A DNA stretch of 64,000 nt from Mesorhizobium sp. WSM2240 (GCF_040438645.1 NZ_CP159253.1:4516501-4580500), one strand, 5' to 3'. Positions 44,198-52,756 are shown, counted from the stretch's first letter. Notes: a model not told the origin generated them from the letters alone. Translations and numbers: made by a program.

Positions 44198-44873
44198 TCA
44201 GGTCCTCGGCATTGCTGCCTTGGAGAAATCCGGCGCCACCCCTTTCGGTTCCGTAACCTTCGGCGCGGTTCGCACAGAGCGCTCCGCCGGTTTGCCGCAG
44301 GGGACAGTTTACTTTTTCCGCCCGCACGAACCGATCGACTGCCCTCGCCTTTCGCGCAAAGAAAGTAAGCTGTCCCCGGCACGCACCTCTCCGTCGCCAC
44401 GCCCGCTCTCGCGTCTGGCCATTGTGGGGAGCGGCGCATGGCAACGACGCCTATCAATTTAGTTAGTTGACGCGCTGCCATGCGCCGCCGGCGTTTTCTC
44501 CCCTGATCGCTGTCCGGCCCATCGCTCCTGTCCCGTATGCTGGGACGGAGCGCGGGCGCACAGGCGCGACCCGGGGCCGGAGCGATCCGCGCGACCCAGC
44601 GGGTATCGTCTCCGGCGCCACACTTGCCTGGATGCCGGTCGTGTACACCCGTCCCCACCAGCAAGCTGCCGGGACTGAGTATGAGGGAGCGGCCGGATGT
44701 GTGGACAAATCGGAGGGGAAAGATTCCTGAAGAATCTTGCAAGCCATTGTTCCTCCTGCAACATTTCTTCATCTCGGCGGACTGCGGTCGGGATGGCGGT
44801 CGGTTTTATCCACAAAACGTTCGATGGCAGAAATTCCCGGGCCCGATCATGCCTGCGAAAATCGGCGCCGCAT
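44198..44873. other. Intergenic region between murQ and a substrate-binding protein gene
   Basis: About 680 nt with no recognised gene. It holds the inverted repeat at 44300-44377. Open frames on both strands have skewed compositions (Arg/Pro-rich), as expected of non-coding GC-rich DNA. Confidence 0.55.
44300..44377. repeat. REP-like inverted repeat (RAYT-type)
   Basis: GGGGACAGTTTACTTT (44300-44315) and AAAGTAAGCTGTCCCC (44362-44377) are inverted copies with one mismatch, 46 nt apart. The GGGGACAGTTTACTTT string is familiar from sequences flanking REP-associated tyrosine transposase genes. No transposase is present, so this would be a non-autonomous copy. Confidence 0.6.
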
Positions 44874-46043
44874 TCATTGCGAAGCCATCGGACATTCCGC
44901 CGCCTTCCTGTCGGCATGGTCCTCGAAGATCTTTTCCCGGATCGTGGTCGCATAGGAACCGTCAGGACGCGGAGCCGCCTGGACCAGATAGAAATCCTGG
45001 ATGGGGAAGTGGTTCGAGTTGTAGCGGAAATTCCCTCGTGTTGAGGTGAAATCGGCAGCGCGCAGTGCCTGCCGGAGTGCATCCTTGTCGTCGAGGTCGC
45101 CTTCGACCGCGGCCACGGCGGAATCGATCAGCAGTGCCGCGTCATAGGCCTGCGAAGCGAAGGCCGACGGCGTGTAGCCATATGCGGCCTCGAAAGCGCT
45201 CACGAATTTCCGGTTGGCGTCCACGTCGAGATCGGGAGCCCACTGAGACGCGCTGTAGAGGCCTTTTGCCGCTTCCTGTGTAGCCGGCAGCGTGGTTTCA
45301 TCGACCGTCCAGACCGACAGGAACGGGAGGCTTTCGGCCATGCCAGACTGGTTGAACTGCCGCACTAGCGTGATGCCCATGCCGCCCGGCATGAAGACGA
45401 GCAGGGCGTCAGGCTGGAGAGCCCGAACCTGGGACAGTTCGGCCGCAAAATCGAGCTGGTTGAGCGGCACGTAGATCTCCTCCAGCACCTCGCCTCGATA
45501 GTGTAGCCGGAAGCCTTCGATGGCGTCGCGGCCGGCCTGGTAGTTGGGAACCATCATGACGATGCGCCGGTAACCCGCGTCCTGCACGTGCTTGCCCATG
45601 GCCTCGGGCACCTGATTGTTCTCCGAAGACGTGGAGAAGAAGAATGGATTGCACTGGCTTCCGGCATAGATGGAGGTTCCCGCGTTGACGCCTATCATGA
45701 AGGTCTCGCTCTCGGCGATCGGCTGGAAGACGGCCTGCAGAATGTTGGAAGCGATCATCCCGACCACGAAATCGACCTGGTCGCCCTCGATGAATTTTTG
45801 CGCATGGCCGACCGCCAACTCTGGCTTCAGCGAATCGTCCTGAACGATCACCTGCGCCTCGATTCCGCCCAGCCTGTCGCCGCGCTGTTCGACGGCAAGG
45901 AGAAAGCCGTCGCGAGCGTGCTTCCCGATCGGCGCCATCGGCCCGGAAAGCGTGGTGAGAAAACCGATCTTCAATGTTTCGGCAGAGGCGGTCTCGGCAA
46001 GCGCCAGCGTGATCGCCACGCCGGCAAGCAGCGCTTTCATCAT
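44874..46043 (-). CDS. ABC transporter substrate-binding protein (branched-chain amino-acid type)
   Basis: The 389-residue periplasmic protein has a signal peptide (ALLAGVAITLALAETASAE) and the Peripla_BP_6 pattern: LKIGFLTTLSGPMAPIGKHA, VDFVVGMIASNILQAVF, VMMVPNYQAGRDAIEGF and ASQAYDAALLIDSAVAAV. LivJ-like proteins of this type bind amino acids or aromatic acids. No permease or ATPase gene is nearby. It overlaps the upstream flavin monooxygenase gene by 4 nt, which suggests its ligand is related to that enzyme's substrate. Confidence 0.92.
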   Translation of the reverse strand: MMKALLAGVAITLALAETASAETLKIGFLTTLSGPMAPIGKHARDGFLLAVEQRGDRLGGIEAQVIVQDDSLKPELAVGHAQKFIEGDQVDFVVGMIASNILQAVFQPIAESETFMIGVNAGTSIYAGSQCNPFFFSTSSENNQVPEAMGKHVQDAGYRRIVMMVPNYQAGRDAIEGFRLHYRGEVLEEIYVPLNQLDFAAELSQVRALQPDALLVFMPGGMGITLVRQFNQSGMAESLPFLSVWTVDETTLPATQEAAKGLYSASQWAPDLDVDANRKFVSAFEAAYGYTPSAFASQAYDAALLIDSAVAAVEGDLDDKDALRQALRAADFTSTRGNFRYNSNHFPIQDFYLVQAAPRPDGSYATTIREKIFEDHADRKAAECPMASQ

Positions 46044-47350
46044 GGTGTCGTCCTTTTCTCGTGCGTGCCGCCCTCCCGCCCCGGAAGCGTGCGGTCGTCG
46101 AGGCCGGTTGCCCTGTTGACCTGCGATCTGGAATATCCTGCGAGCGTTGCGTAGCCGCGCACGATGGCCTGTCTCTCCTCGTATCCGGCGATCGCCTCGA
46201 TATCGTCGAAGCCGTGCGGCGCGCGCGCCTCGACCGTGTCGATGACGCGCTCGGGGCCTCCCTTGCGGTTGGCGATCACGATCTCGGCCGTCGCAGGCCG
46301 CCGCTCGGCGTCATAGGCGGAAAGTGCGGCCTCGACCCCGGCATGAGTGTCGAGATGGCCGGCCAGGCTTTTGGCGTCGAGAATCGCCTGGCTGGCGCCG
46401 TTCGAGCCCACCGGATACATGGGATGCGCGGCGTCGCCGAGTAGCGTCACGCGGCCGAAGGACCAGCGCGCCACGGGGTCGCGGTCGCAGTTCGGGTACT
46501 CGTAGAAGGTCGCGGTCGATTCGACCAACGCAACTGGATCGAGGAAATCCAGCCGGAATCGGTCGCGCACGAAGGGCAAAACGTCATCCAGAACTCCTGG
46601 CCGGTTCCAGTCCTCGCGGCGCGGGGGAGCCGCCGCATGTTCGGCTATGCGGGCCATGATTGCCCAGTTGGTCAGTCGGCGCTCCGGTGCGCTGGGGGTC
46701 GAGGCGATCGGATAAAAGACGAACTTGGCTGCGTTGCCGCCAGCGATCAGCATGGTGCGGCCGTCGCGCCAGACCGGCCATTCGGTCATGCCGCGCCACA
46801 GCATGATCCCGCTCCACACCGGAGGGCCTTCGTGCGGGTAGAGGATCGCCCGGACCCTGGAATGAATCCCGTCTGCGCCGACGAGGAGATCGCCCTCTGC
46901 TTCGTGAAGCGCGCCCGAGCGGTCCTTGAAGCGCGCGACCACCCGGTCGCCGCGCTGCTCGAACCCGGTCAGCCTGCGGTCGGTGCGGAGAGCGTCCCGG
47001 CCGAGACGCACCTTGGCCGTGCGATGGAGAAGACCGAGCAGCCGGCCGCGATGGATGCTGAACTGCGGGAAGGTATAGCCCGCCGCCACGCCACGCGGTT
47101 CCTGCCAGATAGTCTGTCCGAAGCGATTGGCGTAGATCAGTTCTCCGGTACGGATTCCGGTCTGGTCGAGCTCTTCGAGAAGGCCCAGCGCGGCCAACTC
47201 CCGAGCGGCGTGAGGCAGCATGTTGATGCCCACGCCGAGTTCGCGGACGGCCTCGGTCTGCTCGAATATCTCGACTTCGATACCTACACGATGAAGAAAA
47301 AGCGCGCTCGTCAGCCCCCCGATGCCGGCGCCCACGATCAATGCTTTCAT
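46040..47350 (-). CDS. FAD-dependent monooxygenase (salicylate-hydroxylase-like)
   Basis: The 436-residue protein has the FAD-binding GxGxxG in LIVGAGIGGLTSALFLHRVG, the DG motif LLVGADGIHSRVR, and GDAAHPMYPVGSNGASQAIL near the C-terminus. These flavoproteins hydroxylate aromatic or related compounds with NAD(P)H and O2. The specific substrate is unknown. It is co-transcribed with the binding-protein gene, and an AraC-type regulator lies upstream on the same strand. Confidence 0.92.
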   Translation of the reverse strand: MKALIVGAGIGGLTSALFLHRVGIEVEIFEQTEAVRELGVGINMLPHAARELAALGLLEELDQTGIRTGELIYANRFGQTIWQEPRGVAAGYTFPQFSIHRGRLLGLLHRTAKVRLGRDALRTDRRLTGFEQRGDRVVARFKDRSGALHEAEGDLLVGADGIHSRVRAILYPHEGPPVWSGIMLWRGMTEWPVWRDGRTMLIAGGNAAKFVFYPIASTPSAPERRLTNWAIMARIAEHAAAPPRREDWNRPGVLDDVLPFVRDRFRLDFLDPVALVESTATFYEYPNCDRDPVARWSFGRVTLLGDAAHPMYPVGSNGASQAILDAKSLAGHLDTHAGVEAALSAYDAERRPATAEIVIANRKGGPERVIDTVEARAPHGFDDIEAIAGYEERQAIVRGYATLAGYSRSQVNRATGLDDRTLPGREGGTHEKRTTP

Positions 47351-47464
47351 GAATCAAGTCCGCATGGCGGTCCCGTTGCCCTGTCAGTGTTCGATAGCCG
47401 CTGGCGGCGGCCAGGTCCGAGTGTGACAGAGGAGGAGAATGGCGCAGGCTCGATTCTTGCTCTT

Positions 47465-48409
47465 TCAGGGTCGGCGCGCGCTGATCCGGGCCGATCGCCA
47501 TGCTACCTCCCGCAACGCCCCGGGCTGTGTGCCGAACTGCGCCTGGAACTGCCGGCGGAAGTGGTGCAGATTCTCAAAGCCGAGCGAGGTGGCAATCTGT
47601 TCCACGCTACGGCCGGTCGTCATCAACTGCTGCTTGGCGCGCTCGATCCTGCGCGCAAGGACATATCTGTGCGGCGCCAGGCCGGTGGACCGCTTGAACG
47701 AGCGGGCGAAATGGAAGGCGCTTAGGCAAGCCTCGCCAGCAAGATCGTCCAGGGTCAGTGGATGGTCGATCTCATCTTCGATCCGTTCCAGAACGCGCTT
47801 CATGGATGCCGAGGCCAGCCTGCCGCTGCCGCGCTTCGGATTGGCGCCGACGACATGGATAGCCAGAAGGTGCTCCAGCGTGCTCACCTCGATTGGCGAC
47901 AGTGTCCGCAGCCCCAAGCAGGCCTGCCGCAGCACATGCGCGAGCGACAGCATCGCGCCGTCGGCCGCGATGCGGGGAGCCGGGCTCCGGCCGAGTGTCG
48001 GACGCAGGGCGAAGCCGGATTGCCCGGCCTCCTCGGCAGCGGCCTCCAGAAGGGCCGCATCAGGATAGATTTCGAGCGTGTCGCTGAATGCCGGCACCTT
48101 GAGGAGCGTCGTGGGCTCTTCCCCGACCACATAGAAGCCGCCGGCTTCCACGTCGACGTCCAGGGTTTTGCCCGCCAGTTCAATGGCTACTTTCGGGTGG
48201 CGCGAGAACACGACCTCCAGCCTGTTGGGGATCGTTTTCGACGCTCCTTCGAAGGGCGGCAGCCACGCATAGGTGACACTGAGGCGGCGCAGCGCGATGC
48301 GATGACGCCGTTCGCCTCCGTACAGGGCTTCGGCCAACTTAACCGAGCCCTGTTTCCACCCGATCCGCCGCCGTGCCGCAAATGTTGGCTCCGCGCGCAT
48401 GCGCTCCAT
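47465..48409 (-). CDS. AraC-family transcriptional regulator
   Basis: The 314-residue protein ends in an AraC double helix-turn-helix: HPLTLDDLAGEACLSAFHFA, RSFKRSTGLAPHRYVLARRI, then TGRSVEQIATSLGFENLHHF. The N-terminal half resembles no specific sensor domain. ATG 48409 has GGGAG 7 nt upstream; the open frame continues to 48520 without support. It lies 114 nt upstream of the monooxygenase gene in the same direction and probably controls it. Confidence 0.9.
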   Translation of the reverse strand: MERMRAEPTFAARRRIGWKQGSVKLAEALYGGERRHRIALRRLSVTYAWLPPFEGASKTIPNRLEVVFSRHPKVAIELAGKTLDVDVEAGGFYVVGEEPTTLLKVPAFSDTLEIYPDAALLEAAAEEAGQSGFALRPTLGRSPAPRIAADGAMLSLAHVLRQACLGLRTLSPIEVSTLEHLLAIHVVGANPKRGSGRLASASMKRVLERIEDEIDHPLTLDDLAGEACLSAFHFARSFKRSTGLAPHRYVLARRIERAKQQLMTTGRSVEQIATSLGFENLHHFRRQFQAQFGTQPGALREVAWRSARISARRP

Positions 48410-48574
48410 GACAGTCTCCCGCCACCTCCGTTCCTTTTCCCGCAGGCGCCCGCGGCGCTGCAGCACTGTCGGAGGGATCGAAGACGACCAGGTCAGTCTG
48501 ATCCGACACCAGGTCCGCAACGGCTGTGGTAACGGGCAGGTTCCCTGTTTACAAGCAGACGTTGTGCTGCGGCG

Positions 48575-48724
48575 TCAGTTTTGCCTGCGAGCTGGTTGCG
48601 TCCATTCTGACGAGGTGAAGCCGGACCGCCGCAGACCGTCCATCGTGCGCGAGATGCCCTCGCGTAGGATCGCCGCCATCTCGTCGATCTGCTCTTTCGT
48701 GATGAGCGGGCTCATCAACCATAG
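48575..48724 (-). pseudogene. C-terminal remnant of a class III aminotransferase
   Basis: The last 49 codons read MSPLITKEQIDEMAAILREG, ISRTMDGLRRSGF and a short tail before the stop at 48575. This is the characteristic C-terminus of PLP-dependent class III aminotransferases. There is no upstream aminotransferase sequence: at 48725 it meets a dispersed repeat. The rest of the gene has been lost, perhaps by recombination at that repeat. Confidence 0.7.
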
Positions 48725-48769
48725 CCCTCATCCTGACGTGCGAGCAAAGCGAGCCTCGAAGGGCGCACC
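48725..48769. repeat. Dispersed rhizobial repeat (CCTCATCCTGA... type)
   Basis: CCCTCATCCTGACGTGCGAG followed by CAAAGCGAGCCTCGAAGGGC resembles a well-known Mesorhizobium intergenic element (recalled). It lies exactly at the break of the aminotransferase remnant and 11 nt from the stop of a GNAT gene. Confidence 0.6.
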
Positions 48770-48779
48770 CCGTATACCG

Positions 48780-49076
48780 CTACTTCAGCAAATCGGCCCA
48801 ATCCTTGTGGCGGCGGAATTCGACAGCCACAAACCGGCAGAGCGGCGTGATCTTCGTGCCTGAAGCGCGCGCGTCCTCGACCGCTCGCACCACCAGGCGT
48901 TCCGCCACACCCCGCCCCCTGTATGCAGGCGGCACCCAGGTGTGATCGATGATGATGTGGTCTGGCCCGCTCTCGACATAAGTGAGTTCGGCCGGATCGC
49001 CCTCAGGCATTTCGAGCACGTAGCGGCCCCGGTGGCCGCGCTTTTCCAGCCTTATGCCCAAATTCCTCGTCTGCAT
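48780..49076 (-). CDS. YjdJ-type GNAT N-acetyltransferase, copy 1
   Basis: The 98-residue protein MQTRNLGIRLEKRGHRGRYV has the short GNAT pattern of the YjdJ type: ELTYVESGPDHIIIDHTWVP, then PAYRGRGVAERLVVRAVEDA (acetyl-CoA loop RGRGVA) and ITPLCRFVAVEFRRHKDWAD. It is a paralogue of the next gene upstream (both end in R/QFRKH-like and WADLLK/WADVLK). Last gene of the mhq-like cluster. Confidence 0.85.
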   Translation of the reverse strand: MQTRNLGIRLEKRGHRGRYVLEMPEGDPAELTYVESGPDHIIIDHTWVPPAYRGRGVAERLVVRAVEDARASGTKITPLCRFVAVEFRRHKDWADLLK

Positions 49077-49171
49077 CGCCGCCTCGATCTCACTCGGACT
49101 CTCCAGACAAAATGGCTGCAAGAGCCGATTGGTTCCTGCCCGGGATCGGACAAATTCGGACGACTGCGCGG

Positions 49172-49471
49172 TCAGCCTTTCAGCACGTCCGCCCATTCGG
49201 CATGCTTGCGGAACTGGGCGTTGGCGAAGGGGCAGAGCGGGATGATCTTCTTGCCGGCCGCGCGCATGTCTTCGACAGCGCGGGCGACGAGCCTCAGCCC
49301 CGCGCCCTGCCCGCGAAATGCTTCCGGAACCTCGGTGTGGTCGATGATGATCAAATGCTCGCCGGCCTTGCTGAAGGTCATCTCGGCTTCGTCGCCGGCA
49401 GCCGAGCGGATAAAATATCGTCCTTTCGAGCCGGTGTCTTCCAGCCGGATTTCGGGCAGCGTGTCGGTCAT
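49172..49471 (-). CDS. YjdJ-type GNAT N-acetyltransferase, copy 2
   Basis: The 99-residue protein has the same short GNAT layout: AEMTFSKAGEHLIIIDHTEV, then FRGQGAGLRLVARAVEDMRA (RGQGAG loop) and IIPLCPFANAQFRKHAEWAD. Its start overlaps the esterase stop by 4 nt, showing translational coupling. The acceptor substrate is unknown; in context it may acylate or detoxify quinone-derived or other reactive compounds. Confidence 0.87.
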   Translation of the reverse strand: MTDTLPEIRLEDTGSKGRYFIRSAAGDEAEMTFSKAGEHLIIIDHTEVPEAFRGQGAGLRLVARAVEDMRAAGKKIIPLCPFANAQFRKHAEWADVLKG

Positions 49472-50088
49472 GATTGCTCCTGTATGTGCGCAAGAAAATG
49501 CCTGGCGGATGCGATTTCATCCGGCCGGATCTCGTGTCCGCCCTCGTGCCAGTGGAGTGTGACATCGGCCCCGGCCGACCGCAAATGCGCATCGAGCCGG
49601 GATGTGAGGTTGGGCGGGCAGATCGGGTCGCGGCGGCCGGCGGTGATCAGGATGCGCTTTCCCGCCAGACTGCCCTTCACCTGCGGCTCGAACGGGATCA
49701 GCGGATGCATGAGCACGACGGCATCGAACAGATGCGGCTGGAGAAAGACCGTCGAGGCAAGAATGTTCGCGCCGTTGGAATAGCCGAGGCCGAGCACGGC
49801 TGATGGCGCTTGAGCCTCGATATGCGCCCGGACGAATTCCGCCATCCTGCTGGTGCGCAGCGCGAGGTCTTCCATGTCGTAGACGCCCTCGCCGGTGCGC
49901 CGGAAGAATCGCGCCGCGCCATATTCCGAGACGTCGCCGCGCGGCGAGATAATCGACGCGCCGCGCAGCGTCTCCTGTCCGAGAGAGACGAGTTGGTTCT
50001 CGTCTCCACCGGTGCCATGAAAGAGGAACAGCAGTGGCGCGCCAGGCGCGCCGGCTATGGCCCTATAGATGTAGGTGTCTGCGGACAT
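49468..50088 (-). CDS. Alpha/beta hydrolase (MhqD-like carboxylesterase)
   Basis: The 206-residue phospholipase/carboxylesterase-family protein has FLFHGTGGDENQLVSLGQ, nucleophile Ser in LGLGYSNGANILAS, Asp in AGRRDPICPP and His in HEGGHEI. It resembles MhqD of Bacillus, encoded with the ring-cleaving dioxygenase MhqO and induced by quinones. Six nt separate it from the dioxygenase gene upstream. Confidence 0.88.
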   Translation of the reverse strand: MSADTYIYRAIAGAPGAPLLFLFHGTGGDENQLVSLGQETLRGASIISPRGDVSEYGAARFFRRTGEGVYDMEDLALRTSRMAEFVRAHIEAQAPSAVLGLGYSNGANILASTVFLQPHLFDAVVLMHPLIPFEPQVKGSLAGKRILITAGRRDPICPPNLTSRLDAHLRSAGADVTLHWHEGGHEIRPDEIASARHFLAHIQEQS

Positions 50089-50094
50089 GGCTGA

Positions 50095-51027
50095 TCAGCC
50101 CTCCAGCGGCTGCAGGTGTTTTTCGAGATAGTCGCGCAGATGCGCATGCTGCTTCGGCAGTTTGAGCGCCTCGCCGAGATGGGCCGTGTCCTCGTCGCGG
50201 TCAAAGCCCGGCTCGTTGGTCGCGACCTCGAACAGGACGCCGCCCGGCGTGCGGAAATAGATCGACCAGAAATAGTCGCGGTCGATCACCGGCGTCACCT
50301 GATAACCGGTGTCCATCAGCGCCTTGCGGACCTCGAGCTGCTTTGCCCGGTTTTCGACCGCGAAGGCGATGTGGTGAACGGAACCGGCGCCGAGATCGGC
50401 GAAGGGCGCACCCGGCAGAGTTTCGATGTCGATCACATCGGCCCCGTTGCCGTCGTTGATAGCGAGCCGCTTGATGTTGCCGGAGGCGTCGACTTTCTCG
50501 TAGCCCATGAATTTCAGCAGCTCTTCGGTCGCGCCGCCGTCCCGCAGCCTGAGCGATGCGGAGTGGAAGCCGCGTATGGCGTCGTCGGCCGGAATGCCGG
50601 CTTCGGTCCAGGGCTTGCGCGGATCGTCCTTCGTCTCGACGAGCGCGAAGGAATCGCCGTCCGGCCCGGAAAAAGCCAGCCGGTTCTCGCCGAAGCGCGT
50701 CTCGCGCTTCACGTCTTTGACGCCCTCGTCGGCGAACCGCTTTTCCCAATAACCGAGCGTGCCCTGCGGAACCGCAAAAACGGTGGTTCCGACCTCGCCC
50801 ACGCCGTGCCTGCCCTTGCCGATATTCGGGAAGGGGAAGTAGGTCATGACCGAGCCTGGCGTGCCGACCTCGTCGGCATAGTAGAGATGATAGACGTCCG
50901 GCGCGTCGAAATTGACGGTCTTCTTGACCCGGCGCAGGCCGAGCTTGCCGGTGAAGAATTCGTTGTTGCGGCGTGCATCCTTGGCCATCGACGTGACGTG
51001 ATGCAGGCCCTTGATCTGGTCGAGCAT
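50095..51027 (-). CDS. Ring-cleaving dioxygenase (MhqO-like, VOC superfamily)
   Basis: The 310-residue protein has two vicinal-oxygen-chelate halves: IKGLHHVTSMAKDARRNNEF with the first metal His, HHIAFAVENRAKQLEVRKAL, and the C-terminal IYFRTPGGVLFEVATNEPGF with the metal Glu. ATG 51027 follows AAAGGAG. Such enzymes cleave hydroquinone- or catechol-like rings. First gene of a four-gene operon with the esterase and two acetyltransferases. Confidence 0.9.
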   Translation of the reverse strand: MLDQIKGLHHVTSMAKDARRNNEFFTGKLGLRRVKKTVNFDAPDVYHLYYADEVGTPGSVMTYFPFPNIGKGRHGVGEVGTTVFAVPQGTLGYWEKRFADEGVKDVKRETRFGENRLAFSGPDGDSFALVETKDDPRKPWTEAGIPADDAIRGFHSASLRLRDGGATEELLKFMGYEKVDASGNIKRLAINDGNGADVIDIETLPGAPFADLGAGSVHHIAFAVENRAKQLEVRKALMDTGYQVTPVIDRDYFWSIYFRTPGGVLFEVATNEPGFDRDEDTAHLGEALKLPKQHAHLRDYLEKHLQPLEG

Positions 51028-51136
51028 GTCCGTGCTCCTTTCTCGCTATGCGGCCTCGCCGCCTCTTCACGCCCATATGTCGGTCGAACGAGCCGTCGGG
51101 GTAGAGGCCGAAGTCAGAATGCACTGTTGCCGATTT

Positions 51137-51163
51137 GTGAACGAACCGCGGTTGTTTGTTCAC
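51137..51163. promoter_or_regulatory. Candidate operator upstream of the mhqO-like operon
   Basis: GTGAAC (51137-51142) and GTTCAC (51158-51163) flank the perfect 10-bp palindrome AACCGCGGTT (51144-51153), 110-136 nt upstream of the dioxygenase start. The rest of 51028-51361 has no supported gene, and no regulator gene is adjacent. Confidence 0.4.
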
Positions 51164-51361
51164 TGCATGCGCCTGTCGCAGGGCGGGCAATGAAGGAAAT
51201 CAGCTTGGCACGAAAATCGAAACGCCCCAATGTCCTGCTAACTACTTGTGACCGATGCCTGCTTCGCAGGCGGGCATGAGCATCTCGACCAGATGCTGGC
51301 GTTCGTCAAACTGACCGGGAATGGTGTTGTGAGACATAACCGGGAGTGCCGAGGACAAAGA

Positions 51362-51389
51362 AAACCCGCGCCGGCGACGGCGCGGGTTT
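51362..51389 (-). terminator. Intrinsic terminator of the PRC-barrel gene
   Basis: AAACCCGCGCCG (51362-51373) and CGGCGCGGGTTT (51378-51389) form a 12-bp stem with a 4-nt loop. On the minus strand it is followed by TTTTCTTTG, 22 nt after the gene's stop. Confidence 0.9.
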
Positions 51390-51411
51390 CGTCACGATAT
51401 TGCAGGGATGA

Positions 51412-52506
51412 CTACTCGGTCATCCTCAGGCGCTGTTCATCGCGGTTCTGGGCATATGTGGATTCGTCATATGCCGGTTGCGCTTCGAGCTGCTCCTGGG
51501 TGAAGTTTGTGTAGAGATACCTGTTGCCATCCGCATCGGTCATGAATGCGAGGTTGTCCATAGCAACGGCGACTTCCTTTTCGCCAACGCCAAGGAACCC
51601 GCCGACATCGACGATGATCGTATCGACCTTCTCACCTTCGAGAATGACGTCGCCGATCTCGCCGACCATCTGGTCATTTTCGCCGTAGACCGTCGTGCCG
51701 ATCAGATTTTCCGCGCTCAGGTCATTGGCCGGCATTTCCGTCAGCGTCGACCTGTCGACCGCTGCGGTCGTGGTCTGGTCGGTGGGAGCGGCCGGATCAG
51801 CCGGAGCTGCCGCGGTTTGGTCGTCCGCAGGAGCAGGTTCAGCCGGGGCTGCTGCAGTCTGGTCGTCGGCCGGAGCAGGCTCAGTCGGAGCCGCCGCGGT
51901 CTGGTCGTCCGCCGGAGCAGGCTCAGCCGGGGCTGCCGCGGTCTGGTCATCCGCCGGGGCAGGCTCAGTCGGAGCCGCTGCAGTCTGGTCATCCGCCGGG
52001 GCAGGTTCAGCCGGAGCCGTCGCTGTCTGGTCCGTTGCCGGAGCCGGTTCTGTGCCGGCGGTCATTGCCGGAGCAGGATCATAGGCGCGGCGGTCGAAAT
52101 CGGCCTGCGCTTCGAGCTGCTCCTTGGTGGCGGCTACGACGAGCCAGCGGTCGCCGTCGCGTTCGGCCCAGTCTACCTCGGCGTAGTTCACGGCGACGTT
52201 CTTCTGGCCGATGCCGAGGAAGCCGCCGACGCCGATGACGACGGATTCGACCTCGCCGTTCGGGCCGATGACGATGTCGTTGACTTCGCCGATGTTCTCG
52301 GCGTCGTCGCCGGTGCCGTTGTAGACGGTTTCACCGATCAAATTGGTGGCCAGATGGCCGTCGGCACGCGCGATGGGCGCTTCAGCCGGAGCGGCGTCCT
52401 GGGTCGCAGGAGCCGCGGGAGCCGGCGCCGTCGTGTCCTGCGCGTAGGCGGCGGTCGACAACAACAGTGTCGCGATCGCCGTGGTAGCCAGCAGATTGCG
52501 GATCAT
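51412..52506 (-). CDS. Exported two-domain PRC-barrel protein with Pro/Ala/Asp repeats
   Basis: The 364-residue protein starts at ATG 52506 after AAGGAG, with a signal peptide (LLATTAIATLLLSTAAYA). Two PRC-barrel domains (LIGETVYNGTGDDAENIGEV ... and LIGTTVYGENDQMVGEIGDV ...) are separated by a linker of 14-residue repeats (PTEPAPADDQTAAA / PAEPAPADDQTAAA). Each barrel half ends with a matching VVVGVGGFLGIGQKNVAV-like strand. Such proteins are abundant periplasmic stress proteins in Rhizobiales. An EcfG-type promoter lies upstream. Confidence 0.9.
   Translation of the reverse strand: MIRNLLATTAIATLLLSTAAYAQDTTAPAPAAPATQDAAPAEAPIARADGHLATNLIGETVYNGTGDDAENIGEVNDIVIGPNGEVESVVIGVGGFLGIGQKNVAVNYAEVDWAERDGDRWLVVAATKEQLEAQADFDRRAYDPAPAMTAGTEPAPATDQTATAPAEPAPADDQTAAAPTEPAPADDQTAAAPAEPAPADDQTAAAPTEPAPADDQTAAAPAEPAPADDQTAAAPADPAAPTDQTTTAAVDRSTLTEMPANDLSAENLIGTTVYGENDQMVGEIGDVILEGEKVDTIIVDVGGFLGVGEKEVAVAMDNLAFMTDADGNRYLYTNFTQEQLEAQPAYDESTYAQNRDEQRLRMTE
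51770..52040 (-). repeat. 42-bp in-frame tandem repeats in the PRC-barrel gene
   Basis: About six 42-bp units encode PAPADDQTAAAP followed by alternating TE or AE. The alternation implies an 84-bp higher-order unit that was duplicated. Codon choice varies between copies, so the array is not brand-new. Confidence 0.85.
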
Positions 52507-52597
52507 GATATGTTCTCCTTGTGCGTGAACTTTCAATGCACTGCCGCGCCTCGGCTGTACCGTCGCAGGGAAGCCAGGCGCGGTTTCACATCGTCAC

Positions 52598-52622
52598 AAC
52601 GTCGTTACTCCATTCTAGTTCC
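52598..52622 (-). promoter_or_regulatory. EcfG-type promoter of the PRC-barrel gene
   Basis: On the minus strand GGAAC (52622-52618), a 16-nt spacer and CGTT (52601-52598). The leader to ATG 52506 is about 90 nt. Confidence 0.8.
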
Positions 52623-52668
52623 GAATTTCGCCGGACCCGCCGTCCCGTGAGCCCTGCCGTCCAAGACT

Positions 52669-52693
52669 GGAACTTCGGCGCGGCGCTCACGTT
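52669..52693 (+). promoter_or_regulatory. EcfG-type promoter of the diacylglycerol-kinase-like gene
   Basis: GGAAC (52669-52673), 16 nt, CGTT (52690-52693), 64 nt before the ATG at 52757. It is divergent from the PRC-barrel promoter. Confidence 0.8.
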
Positions 52694-52756
52694 GAGAAAA
52701 CCGGCTTCCTCTCCACGAGACGGCGGCTTCGGCGACAGGCGATCGGAGGCCTAGGC

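Noticed and set aside
51182..51514. Small open frames upstream of the PRC-barrel gene (MKEISLARKSK..., MTDACFAGG...)
   Set aside because: They lack ribosome sites and family resemblance and run into a terminator and an antisense gene. A regulator remnant is possible but not supported.
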